Source: CAVYVZ01 sp050748045 (GTDB lineage Bacteria; Acidobacteriota; Vicinamibacteria; Vicinamibacterales; UBA2999). Taken from it: DNA of 64,000 nucleotides. Position numbers and translations under genes: made by a program. The notes under the pieces are model-generated. The model saw only the letters and a list, made by a program, of their open reading frames with translations. It did no database searches and was not told the DNA's origin. The stretch's first letter is position 1. Every line of letters begins with the position of its first letter. The stretch is taken from positions 1-64,000 of the forward strand of contig JBOGIW010000612.1 of NCBI GenBank assembly GCA_050748045.1. The letters run 5' to 3'. This document shows positions 1-8,400 of this stretch, in pieces.

Positions 1-11
1 CCTCCGGGTAC

Positions 12-377
12 ATGGAGGCGTACTGCCGCAAGGATCCCGAGCTTGCGGCGCAGTACTCGTTCGAGAAGGTCTCGCTGCCGGTGAAGTCGGAGCTCGGCGA
101 ACTGGCGTGGGTGTTCATCGATCCTGCCGCCCACGTCGGGGCCCAGAGCAGTACGTCAGTCCTGCGCGTGTTTGGCGCCGGCCTCGTCGTGGGCTTCGTG
201 GCCGCGCGCTGGGCCACGAACGAGACCGATAAATGGTTGCTCCACGCAGCGGTGTGTGAGGCGTCGGCCGCCCCCGCGGCGCACCCGGATGTCATTCGCG
301 TCATTGCCAAGTCGCGGCCGTTCGCCATTCTCAGGATCGCGCAAGACCTCATGCCTCGCCACGCGGGGCATCGATGA
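12..377 (+). CDS. Hypothetical protein, possibly 5'-truncated by window edge
   Basis: A 121-residue reading frame with normal high-GC third-position usage, so it looks genuinely coding. The frame is still open to the left edge of the window, so the ATG at 12 may be internal and the real start may lie outside. I see one weakly hydrophobic stretch (around residues 53-65, FGAGLVVGFVAA) and no catalytic motif. It ends 33 bases before the response-regulator gene at 411 and may be co-transcribed with it. Function not recognised. Confidence 0.55.
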   Translation: MEAYCRKDPELAAQYSFEKVSLPVKSELGELAWVFIDPAAHVGAQSSTSVLRVFGAGLVVGFVAARWATNETDKWLLHAAVCEASAAPAAHPDVIRVIAKSRPFAILRIAQDLMPRHAGHR

Positions 378-410
378 TCGTTTCCGAACTGAAAACGAGA
401 GCCGCTACCC

Positions 411-1604
411 ATGCCTCACGTGCTCATCATCGACGACGACGGCGCCGAGGCGCACGTCCACCGCAGCGCGCTGCGATCCGCCGGTTACGACGTCGCCACG
501 GCCGCGTCGGGACGCGAGGCATTAGCCCTCGTCCGCCAGTGCCGCTTCGATGTGCTGCTCGCGGACCTGCGCGTGCCGAATCCGTCCGGAAGCGAGCTGC
601 TGGCCGCCCTCCGCGCCGCCAACGTCGATCTCGCTTCGGTGATCGTGACGGGCTTTGCCTCGCTCGACTGTCCGATCGAAATGGGACAGTTCGGCGTCTC
701 GGAGTGCCTGGAAACAGCTTTGAGCAGCACGGAGCTCGTGCACGCAGTGGAACGCGTGCTGGGCCGCCGATGCGGCACGGACGGTGACGAGGCCCGCACT
801 GCTGGGCCCCGCTCGATCCGCGCGCATACGTCGCGAGTGCTGCTGATGATTGAGAACCGCGTGCTGCGAGAAAGCGTGAAGACTGCGCTCTCGAGCCAGC
901 CCGGGTTGGAAATCGTTGGATCCCTCGGCGGGACGACCGACGTAACGGGCCTCGTCCGCCGTCTGAACGTGGACCTCCTGCTGATCAACGATCTCTCACC
1001 CCACGATCGGACCGTCGAGATCGTCACGGAAGTGACGAACGTCCACCCGGAAGCGAAGGTCGTCGTGATCGACCTCGTGGACACGGGATACGAGTTCGTG
1101 GAGTTGATCGAAGCCGGTGCTTCGGGACTGGTGCTGAAAAACGCGACCGTTGATGACGTGGTTCGCACGGTCGGCGCCGTTCTGAGCGGGAGTAAGGTAC
1201 TTCCGAGCGCCCTCACGAGCACGTTGTTCGCGCTTATCGGCGAACGCGCGGCTAATTCCTCGCGCACGCGCTGGTACGAGTCCGACCGGATCACCCGGAG
1301 GGAGCACGAGATCATCGAGCTCATCGCCGAAGGCCTGAGCAACAAGGAGATCGCAACGAAGCTCAACATTGCGACCTTCACGGTCAAGAGCCACGTCCAC
1401 AACATCCTCGAGAAGCTGTCGCTTCAAACACGCGTGCAGGTCGTGAGGTTGTTCACGCAGCGGAAGGTGAATGGATTTCCGCCGCCGGCCCTTCGAATGG
1501 CGTCGGAACTCGGGGGCCGGGCGAACGGCGGCCCGCGAGGCCATGAAAGAGGGAAAGATACGCTTTCAGCTCGGGACGATCGCCAGGTGTATGGACGATC
1601 TTGA
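411..1604 (+). CDS. LuxR/NarL-type regulator with two tandem receiver-like domains
   Basis: Transcription regulator of 397 residues. Residues 1-118 form a receiver domain (VLIIDDD acidic pocket, phospho-acceptor Asp in LLADLRVP), but the conserved Lys near its end is not visible. Residues about 143-265 form a second receiver-like domain that is degenerate at the phospho-acceptor site (LLLINDLSP) yet keeps a Lys in LVLKNAT. Residues about 290-350 are a clear LuxR-type helix-turn-helix (TRREHEIIELIAEGLSNKEI, then TVKSHVHNILEKL). No histidine kinase lies beside it, so the input signal is unknown. The last 45 or so residues look non-conserved and overlap the 3' end of the convergent gene at 1453-2625 by about 150 bases; the true stop is nevertheless the one given. 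It is a plausible local regulator of the lanthipeptide operon, by position only. Confidence 0.88.
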   Translation: MPHVLIIDDDGAEAHVHRSALRSAGYDVATAASGREALALVRQCRFDVLLADLRVPNPSGSELLAALRAANVDLASVIVTGFASLDCPIEMGQFGVSECLETALSSTELVHAVERVLGRRCGTDGDEARTAGPRSIRAHTSRVLLMIENRVLRESVKTALSSQPGLEIVGSLGGTTDVTGLVRRLNVDLLLINDLSPHDRTVEIVTEVTNVHPEAKVVVIDLVDTGYEFVELIEAGASGLVLKNATVDDVVRTVGAVLSGSKVLPSALTSTLFALIGERAANSSRTRWYESDRITRREHEIIELIAEGLSNKEIATKLNIATFTVKSHVHNILEKLSLQTRVQVVRLFTQRKVNGFPPPALRMASELGGRANGGPRGHERGKDTLSARDDRQVYGRS

Positions 1605-2625
1605 GGTGGCTCACGCGCCGGACCACGAGGCTCGGCCAGCATTCGTGGTCGAATCGTTCCACGGAGCATCCCGGCCAGCGCAGGAGACCGCTGCGCTTGG
1701 ACGACGCGCACAGGAGGCGTTCGCAGAGCCGATCGAGCCATCGCTGCTCGACGAGGCGACCGTGCAGCTGGGGGCGCTGCAACAGCTTGATCTCAAGACC
1801 CACGCGCGGCAGCACATGCTCCCGCACGTCGAGATGCAGCATCGTCGTCAGGTCGAGGCTGCTGGTGTCGTCCTCGAACCGGATCCCGGTGAGCACCTGC
1901 TCGAGCTCGTCGACCGATCCAGCCCAATCGAGCGTGCGCAGGTACCTGAGCAGGTCGGGTCCGCAAATCGGCGAAATACAGAGTCGAAGGGCGACCGGAT
2001 CCCTGGGATACATGAGCCCCACGTACGGGAGCGTCACGGCCGGAGGCAGGAGCTCGAGACAGCGTCGGGCCGCTGCGGCGATGCCCGAAGGCACTCGCCC
2101 GCCACGGATCATCTCGACCGGCTCCAGAATCGGGGTCCAGCATGTGAGCGGAGATCTCGCCACGTGCGGAGCCAGACCGACGAACATGCTGGGAACCGGA
2201 ACCGCCGCAGCGGCAATGCGGTCGTCGGTGTCGAATTCGAGCCACAGATCGTGAACGTTGTTGCCGATTTGCGAGCCGGCAGTGGCCCAGGCCTGGCACC
2301 CGCGCGTGAGGCCGGACCACATAGGGTGCGTGCGGACGCCTTCTTGCTGCCACGCGTCGTATGGCGGCATCATCAACGTGCGGCTCGCCTCGTCGACACA
2401 GAAGACGAGGTCCACCCTCGGCGACGAGGCATCGAGACGACACTCGAGATACATCCGGCGTGTGATCCCGGCGGGAAGCCATTCGCTCAGGACGGCGACG
2501 TTCCGGCGCGCTCGTTCGTCGATCAGGGAGTCGGGCAGGAAGCCATCGATGGTGTCGAGAGTACGGGCGAGCGCACAGGAGAGAACCGGACTTTCGGCCG
2601 ATACGCCGGGCGGCTTGGCGATCAT
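1453..2625 (-). CDS. Conserved-looking unknown protein, last gene of the lanthipeptide operon
   Basis: A 390-residue soluble protein. I chose the ATG at 2625 because it overlaps the LanM stop codon as ATGA, the classic sign of translational coupling; longer upstream reading lies inside LanM in another frame and is shadow. Distinctive stretches are WLPAGITRRMYLECRLD, VDLVFCVDEASR and IGNNVHDLWLEFD. I do not recognise the family. There is no signal peptide, membrane segment or familiar RiPP-enzyme motif. Its fixed place directly after lanM suggests a role in lanthipeptide maturation, immunity or substrate handling, but that is context only. Its 3' end overlaps the convergent regulator gene by about 150 bases. 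Confidence 0.8.
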   Translation of the reverse strand: MIAKPPGVSAESPVLSCALARTLDTIDGFLPDSLIDERARRNVAVLSEWLPAGITRRMYLECRLDASSPRVDLVFCVDEASRTLMMPPYDAWQQEGVRTHPMWSGLTRGCQAWATAGSQIGNNVHDLWLEFDTDDRIAAAAVPVPSMFVGLAPHVARSPLTCWTPILEPVEMIRGGRVPSGIAAAARRCLELLPPAVTLPYVGLMYPRDPVALRLCISPICGPDLLRYLRTLDWAGSVDELEQVLTGIRFEDDTSSLDLTTMLHLDVREHVLPRVGLEIKLLQRPQLHGRLVEQRWLDRLCERLLCASSKRSGLLRWPGCSVERFDHECWPSLVVRRVSHLKIVHTPGDRPELKAYLSLFHGLAGRRSPGPRVPTPFEGPAAEIHSPSAA

Positions 2626-5600
2626 GATCCGTCCCAAAGGGGGACCGACGGCAACGCCGGCGTGCACGACCGCAGGAGCCCGTACGCGATTCCGGCGAGC
2701 CCCTGGTAATAGCCTGGCGAGAACAGGTCGTCGACGGCCGTGATCGAATACGTTCCGCGCTGCGCTGCCCGATCGATCATCTGCGCCGCCACGTGGCGGG
2801 CGCGCAGGGCCAGGTCGGGCCGTTCGAGCACGGTCGATGCGGTCACGAGGAATTCGATGCGACCCGTGAGGCCGCAACACACCTGGTCCGACGTCGAGCG
2901 GTCGGGGGGAGCGTCCGCCACCTCGTCCAACATTGCGTCAACGCCTTCGAGTAACTCTGGCGCGCCGAGCAATGTGGAAATCCGGAGCCGGGCCAGCCCA
3001 ACGCCCGCCATTCCTCGGCACCAGCTGAGTCGGATCGCGCGCCCACGGGATGTGTCGTCACGGGTCGCGCCCGTGTGCTCGTCGTACGCACTGTCCCGGA
3101 AACGACTTTCGAGCACAACGTCGCGATACGTGCGGTCTCCCGTCTCGCGGTAGAGGCGCGACAGTGCGTACACGATGCCTGCGGCACCGTGGGCGAACCC
3201 ATTTGCGGTTCGCGCGGGAGTGTTCCAGACGAGGCCGCCGCCTTCCGTGCTGCGTTCACGCGCCTCGAGAAGGCGCGTTCCGCATCGAAGCGCCCGGTCG
3301 CGCACCCACGCCTTCCCCGTCACGGCGTGCAGGGTAAGCAGGCCGAGGGCCGCGCCGGCGCATCCCGAGAAGACGTCCAGTGCCCTGTCGCGTTCGATGA
3401 GCGCCGGCGTAATGGCGTCCGCGGCGCGCAGGGCGGCGTCGAGCATCGGCCCCGACTGGTGCAGCTGCGACACACGCGTCAAGGCGTAAACGATGCCGCC
3501 CAGTCCGGCCGCACCGAGGACGGCCGGCGGATCAGCGCCATCAACGTGCCCGCCGGCGTTCAGTGACGCTTCGAGCGGTGCGAGCACACGGCGTGCGAAC
3601 GACGGGCCGGTTCGGGCGGACTCGCGCGTCTCGAGCGTAGCGAGCAGCAGCGCGATGCCACACCGGCCGCCGTACAGGTCCCAACCGACCATGTCGATCC
3701 GGCGCTCGGTGGAGTCGGCCGCGCGTGAGATGCCGATCCACGCGACCTCCGGCGCCTGCGGTTCATACGCGGTCGCGCGAAGTGTCTGGCCGATGGAGAA
3801 CGCGGCGCGGAGGGCGGCGTCTGCGAGAGACGCATCCTGGCTCGAGGCCGTCCGGTCCCCTTCGGGACATGCCCTGGCGCGCAGGGCGAGCCTGATGCAT
3901 TGCCGATGTGCTTCGGCTCGACGTTCGTCATGAAGCGCGTTCAGCCGCGCCATCGCGGCGTCGTATCCCGACTCCACGAGATAGCCGCCGATCGACTCCG
4001 TCCCCGCCCTGCCGAGCGCCGTGCCGTCGATCGCGGCGTCGAACAGCGGAACGTCGAGACGCGAGAGTGAACGCTCTTCGTCGACCCAGGTGCTCCAGGC
4101 GCGCGGCTTCGATGGCTGCGCGGTGGCGGAGGAGCGCAGGATCTCGCGCTCGATGCTCCAATCCGTCCCGTCCCTCATCAACCGCGGGTGCAGCGAACGG
4201 TCGATGAGGGTGGCGTACAAGCCAGTATCCCGAAGCACGACGCGCCGGCGATGGCGACGGAACGACTGCAGCGGACCGGCTGCGCGCGACAGGTCGCCGC
4301 GGTAGGCGGCGAGCGTGCGCCACAGCTCGGTGAACCCGTCGGTCACCGCCGTCACGTGCGCTTCGGCCGGCACGACGGTGCCGGCCATGGAGGGAACGTT
4401 GTGATGTGGCGGCGCAGTGCGGCGGATCTCGAGCGTCATGGCGTCGGTGTTGATGTCCCGCCAATGCGCGGCGGTCGCGCCGTAGGTCGCCTCGGATTGC
4501 GCAAGTCCACCCGTTCTGTGCGACTGCCCTCGAAGGCCCTGCCGAGTCAACGGTAACAACCCCGTGCGCAGCAACGAGTCGAATATCTGACCATCGCCAT
4601 CGTGAGGTTCCTCACCTCCGTCGTGAGGACGGACTGGCGCGCTCATGAAGACTTCGAGGTCGACGAGCACCGGAAATTCGCCATGCGCGACCACGTTCTG
4701 CTCGTGCAGGTCGGCTCCGCCGAAGACATATGCGAGGCACGCGAGCATACCGGCGCGGTGGTAGTAGCGCTCGACTTCGGCGGGCGCGCGGCACGGCAGG
4801 TGCTCGACGAACTCGCTCCAACTGTGGGTACGGCAGTCGACCACTCGTGGCGCGTACAGCGGGACGGTCGTCTCCCGTGTGTTGAGCCACTCGATCAGCG
4901 ACCGGAAGGCGTGCTCGAGCGCGCCGCTGCGGGGCTTGTAAACCAGGTCGACGCCGGACGCAAACGTCACGCGGCTCGCGGTTCGACCGCCTCGATGCCG
5001 GTCGGACAAGTCGGTGACAACGGCGTTGACGGCGCCGAGCGGCGCGCCGGCGCCGAACGTGGCTTCGAGCAGGGGACGGTCGCGCTCCAGTCGGAGCAGG
5101 AACTCGGCGGTTGCGTCGATCCAGTCGACGACACGTGTTGCCAGCAGCCGCGCGAGCACTGGATACGTGAGCAGGAGGCGCGTGCAGCGGTCGTCCCGGA
5201 GATGGCGAGTGAAGCGGTCGTAGAGTTGGTACGTCGCACGGCCATTCATCGCGAAGGGCGCAACGGTCGCGTTCCGGGGGCCGAGTTGCAGCGCCGCGTC
5301 GGCGGCGCGAAAGGCGTTGAACTCCGCGTAGAGGGTCTGGCCGGCGACTTTTACGAGCTGGCGCGCGAGCGAGGCCTCCAGCGCCCCACAGATCGACGTC
5401 GGGGCCGAAGCCGCAGCAGACCCGGCGAGGGCGTGCAGGCGACGGCGGGCTACGTGGATGAAGGGTGCGAGCACCTCCGCGAACGGAACGTCGACGCTCG
5501 TCGGATCGGCGGTCGTGTCGGCCGGCTGCCACGGCTCGCCGTTGACTTCCAGGAGCAGCTTGGCCCACGAGGGCAACACGCCGTCGTACGATGATGGTGT

Positions 5601-5828
5601 CACCGCGCGGCGGCTGGACGCCGCATCGAGCCCCAGCCACTGCAGGTAGCGCGCGAAACGCTCGTCGTTTCCCGCACACGCGCGCTCCTTCCACCGTTCG
5701 ACCCGGCGGCCCACGAGATCGCAGGGATCGTCGGCCGCATCGGAGGGTGTGAAGCCCGAGCACATGCGTTCGTGGACGGTGCTCGATCGCGCGACGATCT
5801 CGCGTGCATCGGCAAGCGTCATCCGCAT
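2622..5828 (-). CDS. lanM: Class II lanthipeptide synthetase LanM, CCG-type
   Basis: Bifunctional enzyme that phosphorylates and eliminates Ser/Thr in a precursor peptide, then adds Cys thiols to form (methyl)lanthionine rings. At 1068 residues it has normal LanM length. The N-terminal dehydratase half shows VDLVYKPRS near residue 293 and the kinase-like GGADLHEQN and PVLVDLEV motifs near 370-395. The C-terminal LanC-like cyclase half shows the glycine-rich repeats (GGRCGIALLL, FSGCAGAALG, FAHGAAGIVYAL, YYQGLAGIAYGL). Zinc ligands are Cys in SWCRGMAG (about 937) and the pair in VCCGLTG (about 983-984), so the usual Cys-His is Cys-Cys. That is the CCG subgroup, known from ProcM for three-Cys zinc sites and relaxed substrate use. 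A second ATG at 5822 overlaps the aminotransferase stop and is an alternative start. Confidence 0.96.
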   Translation of the reverse strand: MRMTLADAREIVARSSTVHERMCSGFTPSDAADDPCDLVGRRVERWKERACAGNDERFARYLQWLGLDAASSRRAVTPSSYDGVLPSWAKLLLEVNGEPWQPADTTADPTSVDVPFAEVLAPFIHVARRRLHALAGSAAASAPTSICGALEASLARQLVKVAGQTLYAEFNAFRAADAALQLGPRNATVAPFAMNGRATYQLYDRFTRHLRDDRCTRLLLTYPVLARLLATRVVDWIDATAEFLLRLERDRPLLEATFGAGAPLGAVNAVVTDLSDRHRGGRTASRVTFASGVDLVYKPRSGALEHAFRSLIEWLNTRETTVPLYAPRVVDCRTHSWSEFVEHLPCRAPAEVERYYHRAGMLACLAYVFGGADLHEQNVVAHGEFPVLVDLEVFMSAPVRPHDGGEEPHDGDGQIFDSLLRTGLLPLTRQGLRGQSHRTGGLAQSEATYGATAAHWRDINTDAMTLEIRRTAPPHHNVPSMAGTVVPAEAHVTAVTDGFTELWRTLAAYRGDLSRAAGPLQSFRRHRRRVVLRDTGLYATLIDRSLHPRLMRDGTDWSIEREILRSSATAQPSKPRAWSTWVDEERSLSRLDVPLFDAAIDGTALGRAGTESIGGYLVESGYDAAMARLNALHDERRAEAHRQCIRLALRARACPEGDRTASSQDASLADAALRAAFSIGQTLRATAYEPQAPEVAWIGISRAADSTERRIDMVGWDLYGGRCGIALLLATLETRESARTGPSFARRVLAPLEASLNAGGHVDGADPPAVLGAAGLGGIVYALTRVSQLHQSGPMLDAALRAADAITPALIERDRALDVFSGCAGAALGLLTLHAVTGKAWVRDRALRCGTRLLEARERSTEGGGLVWNTPARTANGFAHGAAGIVYALSRLYRETGDRTYRDVVLESRFRDSAYDEHTGATRDDTSRGRAIRLSWCRGMAGVGLARLRISTLLGAPELLEGVDAMLDEVADAPPDRSTSDQVCCGLTGRIEFLVTASTVLERPDLALRARHVAAQMIDRAAQRGTYSITAVDDLFSPGYYQGLAGIAYGLLRSCTPALPSVPLWDGS

Positions 5829-6892
5829 GCGGCACCATGGGCGCAGGCACCCGCCACCGCGGGCCCACGTGCGGCGAATATCTCCCTGAACGCGGCCATG
5901 AAACGACGCATCTCGTCGCTAGTACCGACCGAGACACGCAGGTGCTCCAGCATCGGCGGGAACGGCCGACCGACCAGTACACCTCGTTCGCGAAAGGCTT
6001 CGATGACGGCCGGCACCGGGCGACCCACGTGCACCATGAAGAAGTTGGCCTCGGACGGGATGACTGCGTAACCAAGTGCTTCCAGCTCCGCGATGGTCTC
6101 CCGGCGAAGCTGGATCGTGATGCGCTTCACACGCTCCTGCCCGGCGGCGTCCTTGAGCGCAGCCGCGCCGGCCCACGTCACGAGCACGTTGACGCTCCCG
6201 GTCTTGTGCGGGCGCATGGCAGCGATGACGTCTTCCGGCGCGACGGCATACCCCAACCGCATAGCGGCGAGACCGGCGATCTTCGAGAACGTGCGCGTGA
6301 CGACAACGCGCCGTCCCGCCAGCACGTGAGGCACCGACGTGCCATAACGCCGGTCCTCCACGAAGTGATGGTACGCCTCGTCGACCAGCACGATCGTGTC
6401 AGGCGGCACGCCCTCCACGAGCCACCGCACTTCGTCCTTCGTCACGACGAGTCCGGTCGGATTGTTCGGGTTGCAGACGTAGACCAGGCCGATCTCGCGA
6501 CGACGGGCGCATGCCACGTCGATCAGCGAGTCGATATCCTGTCGATAGTCGTGGCGCAAGCGCAGCGTGATGGCCCCGGCCCTGATGTCCGCCGCGTGCT
6601 TGCACACCGCTTCGTAGGAAGGCTCGGCGGCGAGAACCTTTCGGCCGCCCTGCAGGAACGCTGCGGCGGCGACAGCAAGGATCTCGCGCGATCCCGCCCC
6701 GAGCATTACGTTCTCCGGCTTGACTCCATGATGGTCGGCGATCGCCTGCACGATTCCTCCATCGGGACATCCATACCGGTTCGCGTAGCGGAGCGCGTGG
6801 TCGATCGCGCGCCGTACCGCCGCCGATGGTCCGTACGGGTTCTCGTTGCTCGCCAGCTTGGCCATGCTGTCGTAGTGATCCATCGGCGTCAA
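5819..6892 (-). CDS. PLP-dependent aminotransferase, histidinol-phosphate aminotransferase-like
   Basis: Fold-type I class II aminotransferase of 357 residues, usual length for HisC. Visible family marks: LASNENPYGPS near the N-terminus, VCNPNNPTGLV, DEAYHHF, the PLP-lysine segment TRTFSKIAGLAAMRLGY, and a C-terminal Arg region (LRVSVGTSDEMRRF). No other histidine-biosynthesis gene is nearby. Instead it lies between the NHLP precursor (30 bases upstream) and lanM (10-base overlap), so it is probably part of the lanthipeptide pathway. It might act on a peptide terminus or side-chain carbonyl, or supply a modified amino acid; this is inference. Start ATG at 6892 is followed by another ATG at codon 4, either of which could be used. 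Confidence 0.9.
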   Translation of the reverse strand: MTPMDHYDSMAKLASNENPYGPSAAVRRAIDHALRYANRYGCPDGGIVQAIADHHGVKPENVMLGAGSREILAVAAAAFLQGGRKVLAAEPSYEAVCKHAADIRAGAITLRLRHDYRQDIDSLIDVACARRREIGLVYVCNPNNPTGLVVTKDEVRWLVEGVPPDTIVLVDEAYHHFVEDRRYGTSVPHVLAGRRVVVTRTFSKIAGLAAMRLGYAVAPEDVIAAMRPHKTGSVNVLVTWAGAAALKDAAGQERVKRITIQLRRETIAELEALGYAVIPSEANFFMVHVGRPVPAVIEAFRERGVLVGRPFPPMLEHLRVSVGTSDEMRRFMAAFREIFAARGPAVAGACAHGAACG

Positions 6893-6922
6893 CGCTCCGG
6901 GTCCAGAGAGATGCCGACGTCG

Positions 6923-7216
6923 CTAGATGGTGGTCGAGGGGTTCCCACAATCCCAGTTCGTGCCGCCGGCGACGGCCGCGACGTCGGCTTCGTTCAACTC
7001 TCCATCTTCCGGCATGAGATCCGGTAGTACGACGACGACGTCGAACCTCGGATCTTTCTCGATGAACCTGATGCGGAGGGCCGAGGGCACGGGTGCACCC
7101 GTGACCTCGCGAATTGCCGCATGCGGATCGTTCAGCAGTCGGTTGCGGAAAGCGGGGTCGGTGCTCGCACGGGCGGTGACAGCGGTGAGCGCACTCTGTT
7201 GAACGAGATCTGCCAT
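6923..7216 (-). CDS. NHLP-leader lanthipeptide precursor, 12-residue core
   Basis: A 97-residue RiPP precursor of the NHLP (nitrile-hydratase-like leader peptide) family. The leader has DPAFRNRLLNDPHAAIRE, then VPSALRIRFIEKDP, VVVLPDL and the cleavage-site helix GELNEADVAAVAGG. The core after Gly-Gly reads TNWDCGNPSTTI: one Cys at core position 5, with Thr1, Ser9, Thr10 and Thr11 as possible dehydration sites, so at most one thioether ring plus dehydro residues. Start chosen at 7216 because a strong GAGGAGAC ribosome site precedes it; an upstream in-frame ATG lacks one. It is the first gene of the operon with the HisC-like enzyme and LanM, and the double-Gly site matches the C39 peptidase exporter at 18990-21206. 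Confidence 0.94.
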   Translation of the reverse strand: MADLVQQSALTAVTARASTDPAFRNRLLNDPHAAIREVTGAPVPSALRIRFIEKDPRFDVVVVLPDLMPEDGELNEADVAAVAGGTNWDCGNPSTTI

Positions 7217-7494
7217 AGTCGTCTCCTCGCAATGAGCGTCGAAATGTGTTGGCGCAGGGGGAGATAGCAAGGAAGACGCCAGGAGAACGGCAGCGCACCT
7301 TGAACATCACGCCCGATACGCGAGTTGACGACCGGGGCCGGCGACACGCCCGGCGAGGCCGGGCGCGAGCGATAGATGCCGCCCGCGATTCCTGTCGACG
7401 CGGAGCTCCATTCGCGTACCGCGCGACCGGATGCTTCGTCGGGTGTCAGAGGTACGTTCGTTGCTGGACGGAGAGCAACCTGTGTGGAGGCTCC
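7217..7494. other. Divergent intergenic region between precursor and idi
   Basis: This 278-base region separates the minus-strand lanthipeptide operon from the plus-strand idi gene. It contains the sigma-54 promoter at 7266-7281. I find no convincing sigma-70 promoter for idi and no convincing small ORF. A GC-rich inverted run near 7330-7366 could fold but lacks a T-tract. Confidence 0.5.
7266..7281 (-). promoter_or_regulatory. Sigma-54 (-24/-12) promoter of the lanthipeptide operon
   Basis: On the minus strand the site reads TGGCGTCTTCCTTGCT: a TGG at -24, exactly ten bases between the GG and the GC, and a perfect TTGCT at -12. The precursor ATG lies about 50 bases downstream behind a strong ribosome site. 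Sigma-54 promoters need an activator ATPase, and one is encoded at 14850-16103 in the export operon. Confidence 0.68.
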
Positions 7495-8034
7495 GTGGAA
7501 TCGAACGATGTCGCGACAAAGCTCGTGCTGGTGGACGAACGCGACGTCGCGGTGGGCATAGCCGACAAGCTGCAGGCGCATCACGACGGACTGCTGCACA
7601 GAGCGTGTTCCGTCTTCGTTTTCGACGATTCGCATCGACTGCTGCTGCAGCGACGGGCCGACGGCAAGTACCACTCCGGCGGGCTGTGGTCGAACACGTG
7701 CTGCGGTCACCCGCTTCCCGGTGAAGCTCCGATCCAAGCGGCACACCGGCGACTACGCGAAGAAATGGGCTTCGACTGTCAGCTACGTAGCCGTGGCTGC
7801 TTCGTCTACCGAGCGGACGTCGGCAATGGACTGATCGAGCACGAGTACGATCACCTGTTCGTCGGACGCTTCGCAGGCGTGCCTGCTCCCAACGTGGACG
7901 AAGTCAGCGCCTGGCGATGGGAGAGCGTCGGCACGGTGGTGCAGGAGCTGCGGACGCGACCGGACGATTACACGAAATGGGTGCACGGCGCCCTCGACTC
8001 GGTGTTCGCGGCCATGATCAAGGAAGTTCGCTGA
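7495..8034 (+). CDS. idi: Isopentenyl-diphosphate delta-isomerase, type I
   Basis: Nudix-fold enzyme that interconverts isopentenyl and dimethylallyl diphosphate, the terpenoid building blocks. The 179-residue product shows the catalytic-Cys motif NTCCGHP, the metal and Glu region RRLREEMGFD, LLQRRADGKYHSGG, and the family motif HEYDHLFVG. The start is the GTG at 7495, four bases after a GGAGG; longer upstream reading has no ribosome site and does not look like Idi. No terpene cyclase or prenyltransferase is visible in the window, so its link to the cluster is uncertain; it may simply be a housekeeping or relocated gene bordering it. Confidence 0.92.
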   Translation: MESNDVATKLVLVDERDVAVGIADKLQAHHDGLLHRACSVFVFDDSHRLLLQRRADGKYHSGGLWSNTCCGHPLPGEAPIQAAHRRLREEMGFDCQLRSRGCFVYRADVGNGLIEHEYDHLFVGRFAGVPAPNVDEVSAWRWESVGTVVQELRTRPDDYTKWVHGALDSVFAAMIKEVR

Positions 8035-8127
8035 GGGAGGTGTCCGCCTCCAATGTCGCGTGCTCGACGAACATGGTGTGCCGACGCGAGGGTGTCCGAA
8101 AAGCCAGGTTCAAGCGTTAAGAAAGTC

Positions 8128-8400
8128 GTGATTGAGGCACAAGGACTCGGCCGTTCGTTCGGCGACGTGGCCGCCGTGGAGGGGGTTGAATTTCGCGGCC
8201 GAGCGAGGAGACGTCTTCCGTTTCCTCGGTCCGAACCGCGCGGGAAAGACGACTACCATCAACATGTTGTGCACGATCGTGCGGCCGACGACGGGGACGG
8301 CCGTGATCAACGGCCACGATGTGGTGCGGCATCCCGTTCGAGTGCGCCAGTCAATCGGCGTCATCATCCAGGATCCGTGCCTCGATGACCGGTTCAGGTG
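8128..8400 (+). pseudogene. Decayed ABC transporter ATPase (DrrA-type), 5' remnant with frameshift
   Basis: Only the first 90 or so residues of an ABC-2-type exporter ATPase remain. The GTG at 8128 starts VIEAQGLGRSFGDVAAVEG; the homology then moves to another frame after a run of Gs near 8180, which holds one extra G, continuing as GLNFAAERGDVFRFLGPN. Walker A reads GPNRAGKTTT, with Arg in place of the usual Gly. Homology stops at QDPCLDDRF near 8390. The signature, Walker B and switch-His regions are missing, and the permease reading frame begins directly there. The ATPase is therefore both frameshifted and 3'-deleted and cannot be functional as it stands. A single base error could explain the frameshift but not the deletion. 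Confidence 0.78.

Noticed and set aside
7411..7460. Possible fifth copy of the shared element before idi (GGATGCT, 17 bases, TACGTT)
   Set aside because: The upstream CTAGATC block is missing and the spacing differs by one base, so the match is no better than chance in this GC-rich sequence.
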